From: Lachnospiraceae bacterium oral taxon 096
Lineage (GTDB): Bacteria > Bacillota > Clostridia > Lachnospirales > Lachnospiraceae
Assembly (NCBI GenBank): GCA_018141845.1
Contig: CP073340.1
Coordinates: 1,265,001 to 1,329,000 of the forward strand
Direction: 5' to 3'
Length of the DNA stretch: 64,000 bases
Part shown: positions 50,869-59,859 of the stretch, in pieces
Layout: each line of letters opens with the position of its first letter
Position numbering within the stretch: the first letter of the stretch is position 1
Notes under the pieces: model-generated
Told to the model about the DNA's origin: nothing
The model's database searches: none
What the model saw: only the letters and a program-made list of their open reading frames with translations
Program-made: the position numbers and the translations under genes

Positions 50869-51855
50869 ATGACTAAGATTTTTGCTAAAAGACCAAATGG
50901 TTATCAAGACTCAATATCTAAGGGAATAGCTGCGGCACACTACTTTAGAGGTAGAGCTTCATATGGTAAAGGCAGTAGGGATGATCAGATAAAAAAATTT
51001 AAAGAAGAAATAGAAAATGCCGATGCGATTTTGATTGGAGCCGGTGCAGGTCTCTCCACATCTGCAGGCTTTACATACACAGGTGAAAGATTTGATAAGT
51101 ATTTCTTTGATTTTGCAAAGGCTTTCGGTATAAAAGATATATATTCAGGTGGTTTTTATCCGTTTCCAAAGAAAGAGATATTTTGGGCATGGTGGGCAAG
51201 GAGTATTTATTTTAACAGATATGTTGATGCTCCAAAACCTGTATATAAGGATTTACTTGACTTGGTTAAGGATAAGGACTATTTTGTAATTACGACAAAT
51301 GTAGACCATCAGTTCCAAAGAACAGGATTTGATAAGAAAAGACTTTTCTACACTCAGGGAGATTACGGACTTTTTCAAAGTATAAATCTGGATTGCAAAG
51401 ATACCTTTGATAATAAAGTGTGGGTAGAAAAAGCCTTGGAAGCACAGGGGTTTATTAAAGATGAAAGCGGTGTATTTATCGTACCTAATGATAGAGAGAT
51501 TCTTATGGAAATACCTACTGAGCTTATACCGAAGACTCCGAAAGGTGAAGATGTGATTACAAATCTTCGAGCTGATGATACTTTTGTAGAGGATGAAGGC
51601 TGGCATAATGCCTCAAGTAATTATGCGGATTTTTTAAGAAGACATGAAAACTTGCATATACTCTTTTTGGAACTTGGAGTAGGTGCAAATACACCTGTCA
51701 TTATAAAATATCCTTTTTGGCAGATGACATATGACAATAAAAAGGCGATATATGTATGTTTAAATTATGGAGAAGCTTTCTGCCCGGAGAAGATAAATGA
51801 TAGAAGTATATGTATTGATGGGGATATTGGTGAAATTCTGTCAAAGCTTAAATAA
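50869..51855 (+). CDS. Class M sirtuin (SirTM) ADP-ribosyltransferase
   Basis: 328 residues. NAD-binding segments DAILIGAGAGLSTSAGFTYT and ITTNVDHQFQRTGFDKKRLF. At the catalytic position where deacetylase sirtuins have His (ELHG), this protein has Gln (YTQGDYG), the hallmark of SirTM. Known SirTM enzymes ADP-ribosylate lipoylated GcvH-L in an oxidative-stress operon with LplA2. Neither GcvH-L nor LplA2 is in this window, so the target is unknown here. Its last 50 codons are repeated at 53662-53815. Confidence 0.92.
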   Translation: MTKIFAKRPNGYQDSISKGIAAAHYFRGRASYGKGSRDDQIKKFKEEIENADAILIGAGAGLSTSAGFTYTGERFDKYFFDFAKAFGIKDIYSGGFYPFPKKEIFWAWWARSIYFNRYVDAPKPVYKDLLDLVKDKDYFVITTNVDHQFQRTGFDKKRLFYTQGDYGLFQSINLDCKDTFDNKVWVEKALEAQGFIKDESGVFIVPNDREILMEIPTELIPKTPKGEDVITNLRADDTFVEDEGWHNASSNYADFLRRHENLHILFLELGVGANTPVIIKYPFWQMTYDNKKAIYVCLNYGEAFCPEKINDRSICIDGDIGEILSKLK

Positions 51856-51873
51856 AAGTGAATTTTTTGACAT

Positions 51874-51908
51874 GGGCGTTTAACTTTAACTGTTCGACGC
51901 CCTTTTTT
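51874..51908 (+). terminator. Terminator after SirTM
   Basis: GGGCGT...ACGCCC with an AT-rich loop and six Ts. Confidence 0.7.
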
Positions 51909-51965
51909 CATACCAATTCTCACCAAAAAGGAGTGAAAAGCAATGAGTATAAGGAGTATATTGAA

Positions 51966-52003
51966 ATTATGTCACGAATATTATATAATATTAGTGACAT
52001 AAT
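51966..52003 (+). promoter_or_regulatory. Palindromic operator of the AbiE operon
   Basis: ATTATGTCAC (51966-51975) and GTGACATAAT (51994-52003) are perfect arms around an AT-only core containing TATAAT. AbiEi antitoxins are known to bind inverted repeats in their own promoters, so negative autoregulation is likely. Confidence 0.75.
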
Positions 52004-52020
52004 AAAAGGAGGGGGTAGGT

Positions 52021-52635
52021 ATGAACAATGGATATATGCAGGAAATACGAGATCGGATTCTTGCTGCTGAGGAAGGTTCAGTTTTTGTTGCTCCTGATTT
52101 TGCAGACATTGCGGACACTGCAACAATCCGCCAAGGATTGAAGCGCCTTTATCAATCCGGAATTATTCGAAGAATTATCAGAGGTGTCTATGAAAAACCT
52201 AAGTACAGCAAGCTGCTTGATGAATATGTAGCGGCCAACCCGAATGCTGTTGCTAAAGCATTGGCACGGAGCTACCACTGGACTATTGCTCCATGTGGAA
52301 ATACGGCCCTGAATCTGCTGGGTCTCTCTACACAGGTAACGGCTGTCTGGTCCTACATCAGTGACGGTCCATATAAGACCTATGAGTGGAATAACACTAA
52401 ACTGGAATTAAAGCATAGGACTAATAAGGAAATTACCGGACTGTCTTATATGACAAGTTTGGTTATTGGGGCGCTGAAAACTTTGGGAAGGGCAAATGTG
52501 ACGCCGGAGATTATACATACACTTTCTAAAAAGCTGTCCGATGACGAAAAGAGTGCTTGCTTGAAAGAGGCAAAAGAATCTACGGATTGGGTTTACGATA
52601 CGATACGAAAAATATGTGGAGGTGATATTCAATGA
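52021..52635 (+). CDS. AbiEi-type antitoxin (DUF6088 family)
   Basis: 204 residues. N-terminal winged helix: VAPDFADIADTATIRQGLKR, LYQSGIIRRIIRGVYEKP; then the AbiEi-like body (ARSYHWTIAPCGNTALNLLG, LELKHRTNKEITGL). It represses its operon and antagonises the AbiEii toxin. GGAGGGGG precedes the ATG. The stop overlaps the toxin start by 4 bp. It forms a type IV toxin-antitoxin and abortive-infection module. Confidence 0.88.
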   Translation: MNNGYMQEIRDRILAAEEGSVFVAPDFADIADTATIRQGLKRLYQSGIIRRIIRGVYEKPKYSKLLDEYVAANPNAVAKALARSYHWTIAPCGNTALNLLGLSTQVTAVWSYISDGPYKTYEWNNTKLELKHRTNKEITGLSYMTSLVIGALKTLGRANVTPEIIHTLSKKLSDDEKSACLKEAKESTDWVYDTIRKICGGDIQ

Positions 52636-53630
52636 AAAATGTAGCACGCTTGCCGGAAAACGACCGGCGTGAGCTCTTCCGAAATACAGCTGATAAAATG
52701 GGATTGAATGATGCCATCATAGAAAAAGATTTTTGGGTATGCTTTACTCTGGATTATCTTTTCCACCGATGCTATTGGAAGGACACTATTACTTTCAAAG
52801 GCGGAACAAGTCTTTCCAAGGCATTCAATTTGATTAGCCGCTTTTCCGAAGATATTGACCTGATTTTGGATTGGAGGGTGTTGGGATACGGTAAGGACGA
52901 GCCGTGGGAACAGCGCTCTAATACTAAGCAGGATGCCTTCAACAAAGAAGCTAATGCACGGGCAGAGGTTTTCCTTGCTGAGCAGTTTTGCCCCACCATT
53001 CAGTCAGAACTCTCTCAGGAGCTTGGTTGTGAAGCAAAAATATATATAGATGAAAAGGACAAGCAGACCGTTATATTTGCCTATCCGCACCTATTTACAA
53101 ATTCTGCTACCATGCAGGTCATTCGTTTGGAAATCGGTGCGCTGGCCGCTTGGACACCTGCAAAAACAGCCCGGATAGAGCCATATGTTGCAACCTATTA
53201 CCCGAAAGTTTTTACACAAAAGGATACGGCTATTTTGACTGTTGCGCCTGAGCGAACTTTTTGGGAAAAGGCAACGATCCTACACCATGAGGCCAATAGA
53301 CCGGAGAAATTAGAAATGCCGCAGCGTTATTCAAGACATTACTACGACCTTTACCGTATGTCAATATCGCCGGTGAAGGAATCCGCCTTTGCCGAGGTGG
53401 AATTGCTGAAAACAGTGGTAGACTTCAAAATGAAGTTTTATCCGAGAGCTTGGGCAAAGTATCCGGAAGCTGTTCCCGGCACTTTGAAACTGGTTCCCCC
53501 GGAGTATCGATTTGTGATATTGGCTGCAGATTATGAAGCAATGAAGGATATGCTCTATGGTGATGTTCCTACATTTGATACTGTCATGAGTGCAGTCAGT
53601 GAATTAGAAAAAGAAATCAACGCACTGTAA
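52632..53630 (+). CDS. AbiEii-type nucleotidyltransferase toxin
   Basis: 332 residues. Nucleotidyltransferase motifs FKGGTSLSKAFNLISRFSED, IDLILDW (G-G-T-S and D-x-D) are intact, as are downstream segments PERTFWEKATILHHEANRPE and RYSRHYYDLYRM. AbiEii toxins are NTP-transferring, bacteriostatic enzymes; some modify tRNA. The preceding antitoxin overlaps by ATGA. The pair is GC-richer than its surroundings, a sign of transfer, and lies between a sirtuin gene and a copy of that gene's end. Confidence 0.9.
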   Translation: MKNVARLPENDRRELFRNTADKMGLNDAIIEKDFWVCFTLDYLFHRCYWKDTITFKGGTSLSKAFNLISRFSEDIDLILDWRVLGYGKDEPWEQRSNTKQDAFNKEANARAEVFLAEQFCPTIQSELSQELGCEAKIYIDEKDKQTVIFAYPHLFTNSATMQVIRLEIGALAAWTPAKTARIEPYVATYYPKVFTQKDTAILTVAPERTFWEKATILHHEANRPEKLEMPQRYSRHYYDLYRMSISPVKESAFAEVELLKTVVDFKMKFYPRAWAKYPEAVPGTLKLVPPEYRFVILAADYEAMKDMLYGDVPTFDTVMSAVSELEKEINAL

Positions 53631-53661
53631 AAACTTAATAAGATAATTCTACCTTAATACA

Positions 53662-53815
53662 GATAAAATATCCTTTTTGGCAGATGACATATGACAATAA
53701 AAAGGCGATATATGCCTGTTTAAATTATGGAGAAGCCTTCTGCCCTGAGAAGATAAATGATAGAAGTATATGTATTGACGGGGATATTGGTGAGGTGCTG
53801 AAAAAGATAAACTAA
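53662..53815 (+). pseudogene. SirTM 3' fragment
   Basis: About 50 codons, YPFWQMTYDNKKAIYACLNY, GEAFCPEKINDRSICIDGDI, GEVLKKIN, homologous to 51706-51855 with several synonymous and a few coding differences. No start codon or upstream part is present. It is the remnant of a second, slightly diverged SirTM allele left when the AbiE module or its carrier arrived. Confidence 0.8.
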
Positions 53816-53832
53816 GCTAAGGAGGAAAATTT

Positions 53833-54129
53833 ATGAGTATACTTACACTTAATTCAACATTTAATGATATAAAGAATCTTTTGAAAGATGAGGATATTTG
53901 CTTTAAGAAAACAATTGAAAAGACTTTTGAAGAAGTATCAAAAGATGAAGAGCGAAAAAATGCATTTTGCTTTTTTATGGCAATGGCTCTGGGGGGCGTG
54001 GGAACTCTTGGTGATAAATACAGAGTTGTAGATAATAGTGAAATTCAGAGTAAGTTCTTGGATATAGTCGGAATAAGTATAGTGGTTCAGTTGTCTAGAC
54101 AAAAATCTAAGCATTTTATAATGAACTGA
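53833..54129 (+). pseudogene. Truncated protein of unknown function, cut by IS3
   Basis: MSILTLNSTFNDIKNLLKDE, DICFKKTIEKTFEEVSKDEE and YRVVDNSEIQSKFLDIVG run for about 93 codons until the IS3-family end near 54122. I do not recognise the family. AAGGAGG precedes the ATG, so it is a real gene start. It may be the N-terminus of the mcrB-like gene that resumes beyond the IS, but the two halves are not demonstrably in frame. Confidence 0.5.
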
Positions 54130-54162
54130 TATATGTAACTGGGTAGGGGAGAAACTCCCCCC

Positions 54163-55023
54163 TCAGGCTGCATGATCATCCAGTAACAGGATTGGATAAT
54201 AGCAGGATGCCGGTGTCTGATTATTGAGTGCTGAATGACAACGTTCAAAGTTGTATGTATGCACATATTTCCCAATAGCCTTCCTTGCTTCTCGGATATT
54301 GTTGTATTGGGTCAGATATGCTTCCTCGTACTTGAAGCTCCGGAACCATCGTTCAATCATGATATTATCAGCCCAGCGGCTTTTACCATCCATGCTTTGA
54401 CGGATCTGGTTCTCTTTGAGGAAATTCATGTACTCATTGCTTGTAAACTGACAGCCCTGATCCGAATTCAGGATAATAGGTTTTGCTACCATAAACGCCT
54501 TTTTTAACGCAGTTATGACCATTCTGGTATCTAGAGTATCATCGACTTCCCAGCCAACAATACAGCGGCTGTACCAGTCGATCACAGCGGTCAGATACAG
54601 GAATCCGTGCTTGATGGGGATGTATGTAATGTCGATTGACCATGCCTGATTAGGACGGTCGATAACGGCGTTTCGTAGCAGATACGGGCAGACTTTAGCC
54701 TGTTGCATACGTTTAGAAAGGTTCATTTTTGGATAGATTGGATCCATCCCCATTTCATTCATATAACGGCGCGTTTTCCGGCGGCCAACCTGATGCCCAC
54801 GCTTCTTCAGCTGAGCAGACAGCTGTCGTGCTCCCCAGGCCGGGTTATCTGTGTGTAATCGATCTATGATCGATTTGCAATCTAACTCCTCCTGAGATAT
54901 GGGCGTGCCCTTGTAATACACACTGGTACGGTTGATATCAAGAAGCGCAGCTCCTGTTTTAACTGGAAGTTCTTTAGTCTTCAAAAGGTTTTGGACTAAA
55001 TTTACTCTCGTAGTCAGGTCCAA
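54163..55023 (-). CDS. IS3-family transposase OrfB
   Basis: 286 residues with an HTH_21 segment (DNPAWGARQLSAQLKKRGHQ) and an rve integrase core. DDE triad: Asp in SIDITYIP, Asp in ILNSDQGCQF, Glu in IMIERWFRSF, followed by the usual YIHTYN-like segment (YVHTYNFERCHSALN). It is expressed as an OrfAB fusion by -1 frameshifting where the two frames overlap; an A-run (about 55038-55046) provides the slippery site. Appears intact. Confidence 0.9.
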   Translation of the reverse strand: MDLTTRVNLVQNLLKTKELPVKTGAALLDINRTSVYYKGTPISQEELDCKSIIDRLHTDNPAWGARQLSAQLKKRGHQVGRRKTRRYMNEMGMDPIYPKMNLSKRMQQAKVCPYLLRNAVIDRPNQAWSIDITYIPIKHGFLYLTAVIDWYSRCIVGWEVDDTLDTRMVITALKKAFMVAKPIILNSDQGCQFTSNEYMNFLKENQIRQSMDGKSRWADNIMIERWFRSFKYEEAYLTQYNNIREARKAIGKYVHTYNFERCHSALNNQTPASCYYPILLLDDHAA

Positions 55024-55321
55024 GTGTTTCTTCAGATTTTTTTTTCAACCAATCCACCTGCATGGTGAGCTGGCCAACTTTTTTCGCATATTCAGCTTTT
55101 TCCTTGCGCTCTAAAGCGAGTTTTTCTTTCAGATTATCCTCTCGTGTGTCATCAAAAACCACGGATGCTTTATCGAGGAACTCCTTCTTCCAGTTGCGGA
55201 GAAGATTTGGCTGAATATTGTTTTCGGTTGCGATTGTATTTAAGTCTTTTTCTCCTTTGAGCAGTTCAATCACTAATTCTGATTTGAATTTGGCGGAGAA
55301 ATTTCTTCTTGTTCGAGACAT
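54974..55321 (-). CDS. IS3-family transposase OrfA
   Basis: 115 residues: HTH (RNFSAKFKSELVIELLKGEK, NIQPNLLRNWKKEFL) and a leucine-zipper-like helix (LALERKEKAEYAKKVGQLTM). It binds IS ends and, by frameshifting into OrfB, forms the active transposase. Overlap with OrfB is 50 bp. Confidence 0.88.
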   Translation of the reverse strand: MSRTRRNFSAKFKSELVIELLKGEKDLNTIATENNIQPNLLRNWKKEFLDKASVVFDDTREDNLKEKLALERKEKAEYAKKVGQLTMQVDWLKKKSEETLGPDYESKFSPKPFED

Positions 55322-55412
55322 AATAAAAATCCTTCTTTCTGTAGTGTTTACAGTATATCAGATTCATTAAGAAATGTCTCTTGAAGTGTCTTAAATTACG
55401 ATACCATTATAA

Positions 55413-56870
55413 AGTGGTGATGACTGGTCAAGATATACAAGAAAATTTGTGAAGCCAAACAAAGACGAGAATCTAAGGGGTGACTACAATAATTGCTTAT
55501 CAGGAATACATAATAGCAGCCTTAAAGACATTTATGTAAAGGGGATTGAAAGCTTAAAATATGGTAATGGACTAGGTTTATTTGATGAAAAAGACTGGTA
55601 CTTTGCAACACAAAAAGCAGGCGAAGAAAAAAAAGTTTCTTCTACAAATGGCAAAATACCTGAAAGAGTAAAACAAGGAATAAACGATATAATTGACTGT
55701 CTTATTAAACAGATGCAAAAAGAGTATAAAGAATATAAAGAATCTAAAATAGAAGATACTCCTCAGTATAGTTTACTATTATCGAATAAGCAGCTTATTA
55801 TGAACGGTGCACCGGGAACCGGAAAGACATACTCAGCAAGAAATATTATAGCAGATATACTGTTTGATACCCTATGCGAAAGTGAAAATAAAAAAGAAGA
55901 AATCAAGAAAGTCAGAATGGATATGGTACAGTTTCATCCGTCATATGACTATACAGACTTTATAGACGGTATCAGACCCAACTTGTCAGGTAATGAGCTG
56001 AAGTATTCACTTAAAAATGGTTCTTTCAAATCTTTTTGTCGTAGGGCAGGTGTAATAGAAAGAATACTTGCAGCAGGTAAAAAGGTTGATGCCGGCAGTA
56101 TAGAGGATTTTTTGATTGGAGAAGATGAGTCAATCAAAAAGTTTTGGGAGTCGGAAATAGAGAAAGGGGAACTGAAAAAAGAAATTGATAAGGTAGATGA
56201 AAGTAAAGATATTGTAGAGTTTGACCCAAGTAAACTTCCAAGTTTTCTCTTTATTATTGATGAAATAAATCGTGCAGAAATTTCAAAGGTATTAGGGGAG
56301 ATTATGTACTGCCTTGATCCGGATTACAGAGGAATAAAAGGTATGATTTCAACACAATATTCTGCATTGGCAACGGATGAAACATTTTTTATAAATAAGG
56401 ATAACGATAAATTCTTTATACCTTCAAATGTCTATATTATCGGTACTATGAATGATATAGATAGAAGCGTCGAGGTGTTTGATTTTGCACTGAGAAGACG
56501 TTTTGCATGGTATGAGGTAAAGCCTGATAAAGTGATGGATGATGTGTTAAAGTCTATGGGAATAGAAACCTTACTTGAGCAAAATTATGAAAATTATAAA
56601 ACTAAAATAGACGATCTTAATGATGCTATTGTGGACAAATTAAAGCTTAGCAAGCATTATTATCTTGGTCCTTCATACTTTGCCAAAATTAAGCTGTACT
56701 ATGATGAGGGTAAAGATTATAAAGAGGCTGTAGAAAAAGTTTGGGACAATCATATTTCACAGATTCTAAATGAGTATGTCAAGGGCAGAGGCAAAGAAAA
56801 TGAGGTTGAAAATATTAGAGAAAATTTTATTTCTAATATTTCTAATTCAGGAGAAGGCGATGAAAAATAA
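55413..56870 (+). pseudogene. McrB-like AAA GTPase subunit, 5' end disrupted
   Basis: The open frame runs from 55413 (SGDDWSRYTRKFVKPNKDEN) without an ATG; a GTG at 55449 is the only nominal start. Motifs: Walker A NGAPGTGKTYSARNI, Walker B FIIDEINRAEISKVLGEI, and the McrB T-M-N-x-x-D segment IGTMNDIDRSVE plus ALRRRFAW. These are the GTP-driven translocation domain of an McrBC modified-DNA restriction system. The N-terminal specificity domain is missing, and an IS3-family element ends 47 bp upstream, so activity is doubtful although the motor is intact. Confidence 0.75.
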
Positions 56871-58269
56871 AGGGGCAAATACTCTTGAGGCAATTACTCT
56901 TGAAGATAATCAACACCCAAACAAATACTATACTTTTGTTTCTGAGAGTAAAGATGGAGGAATAGAAGATGGTCATATACCTGAGGTGTACAAAAGTTAT
57001 ATAGAATCTGTTGGTTCTGTAAACAAGCTTATAAAAGAGCATAATGCTATCATTGTACCCAAAAGAGAGAGTTTTGAAAAAGATATGGCTATAGAGATAA
57101 GAAACAGTAAGATATACACTTATAACTGGGTTGGAGTTATCTCTACTCCAACACAAGATGAAAACAGTAGGAGAATAGAAATTACTTCTCGATTTGATAC
57201 CAGTGAAAAGCAATATTTTCTTCTTTACTTATTGAGCAGTGTTTACGGTGTGAATATTTTTAATATTGATGTCAACAGTAAGGAAGAAAGTAATTATATC
57301 ATCATTTTGATCATCCTTTTTCTGAGCAAAATTGTGGAAGCGTACGGCAGCGGACTGTATAAAGAATACAATAGAAGTAAGTACAATGACTACAATTTTA
57401 AGGGCTCAATAGATATTGACAGGCATATAAGGCTTAATACACCTTTTATGGGCAAAACAGCTTATAAAATAAGAGAGTATAGCTATGACAATGAAATATT
57501 ATACTTAATGCGTCAGGTGCTGGATTATATTATCTGTAATCATTTTGAAGTGTGGGAAGCGTGTTTAAATAATGAACTGATGTTGAATGAGATAGTGAAC
57601 GTGATAGAAAATGCCACTCCATCATATAGAATGAATATCAACTATGCCGATACTATAAGTTGCAGAAGAGAAATCACTCATCCAATGTATCGGGACTATG
57701 AAGAAGCGAGAAAACTTGCAATTATGATATTGAGCGAATCAGGACAAAATATATTTGACAATTCTAAAGAACTGTCATTTAGTCTGTTGATTGACATATC
57801 GTGGCTTTGGGAGGAATTTGTTGCAGAAAAGCTCTTGAAAGAATGTAATTACAAGCATTTGTTGACGGACGGATCTGCAGGAACATTAGAATGGTCAAAT
57901 AGAGAATATTGGTATCCTGATTTTATTGAGGAAGGAGATGAACATAAAAGAAGAAATATATTTGATGCCAAGTATAAGTTTTGGGATTGGAATAAAAATG
58001 ACGACATTCATCAACTGCTATCCTACCTGCTTATATCAGGCGGAAATAACTGTGGTATAATTTACCCGGATAATAAGTCAAAGACATGGAGTTATCAAGA
58101 GATACATTCATATGAAAAATTCTATGGAAATGAACATCCTAAAATATATAAAATGCCTATGTATATTTACGATGGTAAGGACATGGGATATTTGGAATAT
58201 TGTAGGGTTGTGGAGGAATCTATAAAGAAATGGAAGGAGAACTTTCAAAACCTATTATTTGAAATTTAG
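56860..58269 (+). CDS. mcrC: McrC-like nuclease subunit
   Basis: 469 residues from ATG 56860 (GGAGAAGG upstream, overlapping the mcrB end by 11 bp). N-terminal strand-rich part (VGVISTPTQDENSRRIEITS), helical middle, and a C-terminal PD-(D/E)xK nuclease: YWYPDFIEEG, then RNIFDAKYKFWDW, the Asp and D-x-K residues being the metal site. McrC cuts methylated DNA when stimulated by McrB. The nuclease appears intact even though the 5' part of the operon is damaged. Confidence 0.85.
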   Translation: MKNKGANTLEAITLEDNQHPNKYYTFVSESKDGGIEDGHIPEVYKSYIESVGSVNKLIKEHNAIIVPKRESFEKDMAIEIRNSKIYTYNWVGVISTPTQDENSRRIEITSRFDTSEKQYFLLYLLSSVYGVNIFNIDVNSKEESNYIIILIILFLSKIVEAYGSGLYKEYNRSKYNDYNFKGSIDIDRHIRLNTPFMGKTAYKIREYSYDNEILYLMRQVLDYIICNHFEVWEACLNNELMLNEIVNVIENATPSYRMNINYADTISCRREITHPMYRDYEEARKLAIMILSESGQNIFDNSKELSFSLLIDISWLWEEFVAEKLLKECNYKHLLTDGSAGTLEWSNREYWYPDFIEEGDEHKRRNIFDAKYKFWDWNKNDDIHQLLSYLLISGGNNCGIIYPDNKSKTWSYQEIHSYEKFYGNEHPKIYKMPMYIYDGKDMGYLEYCRVVEESIKKWKENFQNLLFEI

Positions 58270-58292
58270 GAGGCAATGAATGAAAAATATCA

Positions 58293-58335
58293 AATACAGC
58301 CTTGATATCATTAAGTATCAAGGCTGTATTTTTAT
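58293..58335. terminator. Bidirectional terminator between mcrC and the ABC genes
   Basis: Perfect 15-bp stem AATACAGCCTTGATA/TATCAAGGCTGTATT with an 8-nt loop. T-runs on the + strand; the minus-strand genes end just to the right. Confidence 0.85.
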
Positions 58336-58347
58336 TAAAGATACCCT

Positions 58348-59859
58348 CTACCTCCCTGTCTTTATATCAGTACTGTTCAGATAAAGCAATCCTATGGCAA
58401 AAGAAATAAAAATATAGAGTAAACAAGTTATTATTACAACAGGCAGATTTATTTCACCGGTTATATTTGTGCTTCCCATAGAGTATATCAGCATTGAAAA
58501 AGGTGTTGCATAGAAAAATCCCTTTACGGTGAGAAGAAGCCCTAAAATATTTCCAAGGAAGGCAAGTCCGACAGGTATTGCAAATGAAGGTATGATCAGT
58601 GAAAGCATACACTGAAAGCTTGAAATAGCAATGATACAAAGTATACTTGCAAAGATTCTTAAATAGAATTCTTTCGGTATGCTTCCTGTAATTCCAATAA
58701 TCTTTCCTGAAACAATATAGATAAATGCAATCCATATCATACAAATAGATGACATTGTGGCTACGGTAAGCCATTTATCTTTTAATACTTTGAAACGCGA
58801 ACTCGATGTAAGTATTATATTCCAGTTGGTTCCAAGATGCTCCATACGAAAATCAAGGCTTGCAAGTATGGCAATTAAAGGTGATAGGAAAAACATACCT
58901 AAAAACAATGACTCCTGTGTCCAAAGATCCGCCCAGTCCAATGACAACACTCCTTGATTTGAAAGAAAATTTATAATACCGATACCAGCAGAAATTAACG
59001 GAATCAAAACAAAGGGAATCCATACAGGGTTTCTCTTTATCTTGATAAGTTCTACAGGCAATAGGGTATGAGCACTTTTGCTTTTTCTATTTACAAGAGC
59101 AATCTTAAAATTACCTGTTTCAGGATTATTAAATACCAATAGACTCACCTTATGTGTAACAAAGAAATATAACAAGCTTATCAATATCGCTTTTATATCT
59201 ATTGCATTCCATGAAAGCAGCATTTCTCTTGTGGCAGAGTCATAATCCATAGTAACGGTACTTAAAGAAAAAAGTACGGACCATGGAGTAAGTGCCGATT
59301 TACTTACAAAAGCAATGAATACACCTGCAAGTGTGCCTCCGAATGCAATGGAAAGTGCTGCAAATTGATTCCTGAATTTTAAGGACAGCAGACATTGAAG
59401 CTGAAATATAATCATTCCGAAAATAATCTCTGCAAATTCAGTCTGCAATAATGCAAAAATTGGGAATCCTCCCCCAATCATAAATTTAATACCTAAATAT
59501 AAAATCATTATTGTCTGTATAAAACAAAATAAAGCTATATGTATTAAGCCGAATAAAAGCTTGGAAGAAAAGAGTTTTTTCCTGCTTTCCAGTGTAGGTA
59601 GAGTATTCCACATATTTCCTTTATTTTCTATATCTATACATCTGCTGGCCAGTACAGACATCATAATAGAAATCAACATTGTATTCAAAAACGGAATCGA
59701 GCTGAAGATCCTTTGCCATTCCTGTCCTTTTGGAAAGTCTTCATATGAAAGGTAGAAATAGTTTAATGCTGTTACAATAAATAATAAGAATACGGAAATC
59801 AGGTATTTATTTTTTGTAAATTCAATGGATATTGACTTATTTAAACTGATTTGTTTCAT
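58348..59859 (-). CDS. ABC transporter permease, double-length ABC-2 type
   Basis: 503 residues with twelve predicted helices arranged as two ABC-2-like halves (residues ~1-240 and ~260-503), each starting with a cytoplasmic LNKSISIEFTKNKYLISV- or PVELIKIKRNPVWIPFVL-type segment. Such fused permeases act in lantibiotic or bacitracin self-protection and resistance (EpiE/EpiG- or BcrB-like). It partners the ATPase encoded just upstream (4-bp overlap). The divergent two-component system probably senses the antibiotic. Confidence 0.8.
   Translation of the reverse strand: MKQISLNKSISIEFTKNKYLISVFLLFIVTALNYFYLSYEDFPKGQEWQRIFSSIPFLNTMLISIMMSVLASRCIDIENKGNMWNTLPTLESRKKLFSSKLLFGLIHIALFCFIQTIMILYLGIKFMIGGGFPIFALLQTEFAEIIFGMIIFQLQCLLSLKFRNQFAALSIAFGGTLAGVFIAFVSKSALTPWSVLFSLSTVTMDYDSATREMLLSWNAIDIKAILISLLYFFVTHKVSLLVFNNPETGNFKIALVNRKSKSAHTLLPVELIKIKRNPVWIPFVLIPLISAGIGIINFLSNQGVLSLDWADLWTQESLFLGMFFLSPLIAILASLDFRMEHLGTNWNIILTSSSRFKVLKDKWLTVATMSSICMIWIAFIYIVSGKIIGITGSIPKEFYLRIFASILCIIAISSFQCMLSLIIPSFAIPVGLAFLGNILGLLLTVKGFFYATPFSMLIYSMGSTNITGEINLPVVIITCLLYIFISFAIGLLYLNSTDIKTGR

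Larger units (their letters stand above)
54122..55366 (-). mobile_element. IS3-family insertion sequence
   Basis: About 1.24 kb with orfA and orfB on the minus strand. The ends show related sequences: TGAACTGATATATGTAAC at the left and, on the other strand, TGAATCTGATATACTGTAAA at the right. These are imperfect inverted repeats starting TGAA. I see no clear 3-4 bp target duplication, so the exact limits are approximate. Confidence 0.75.
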
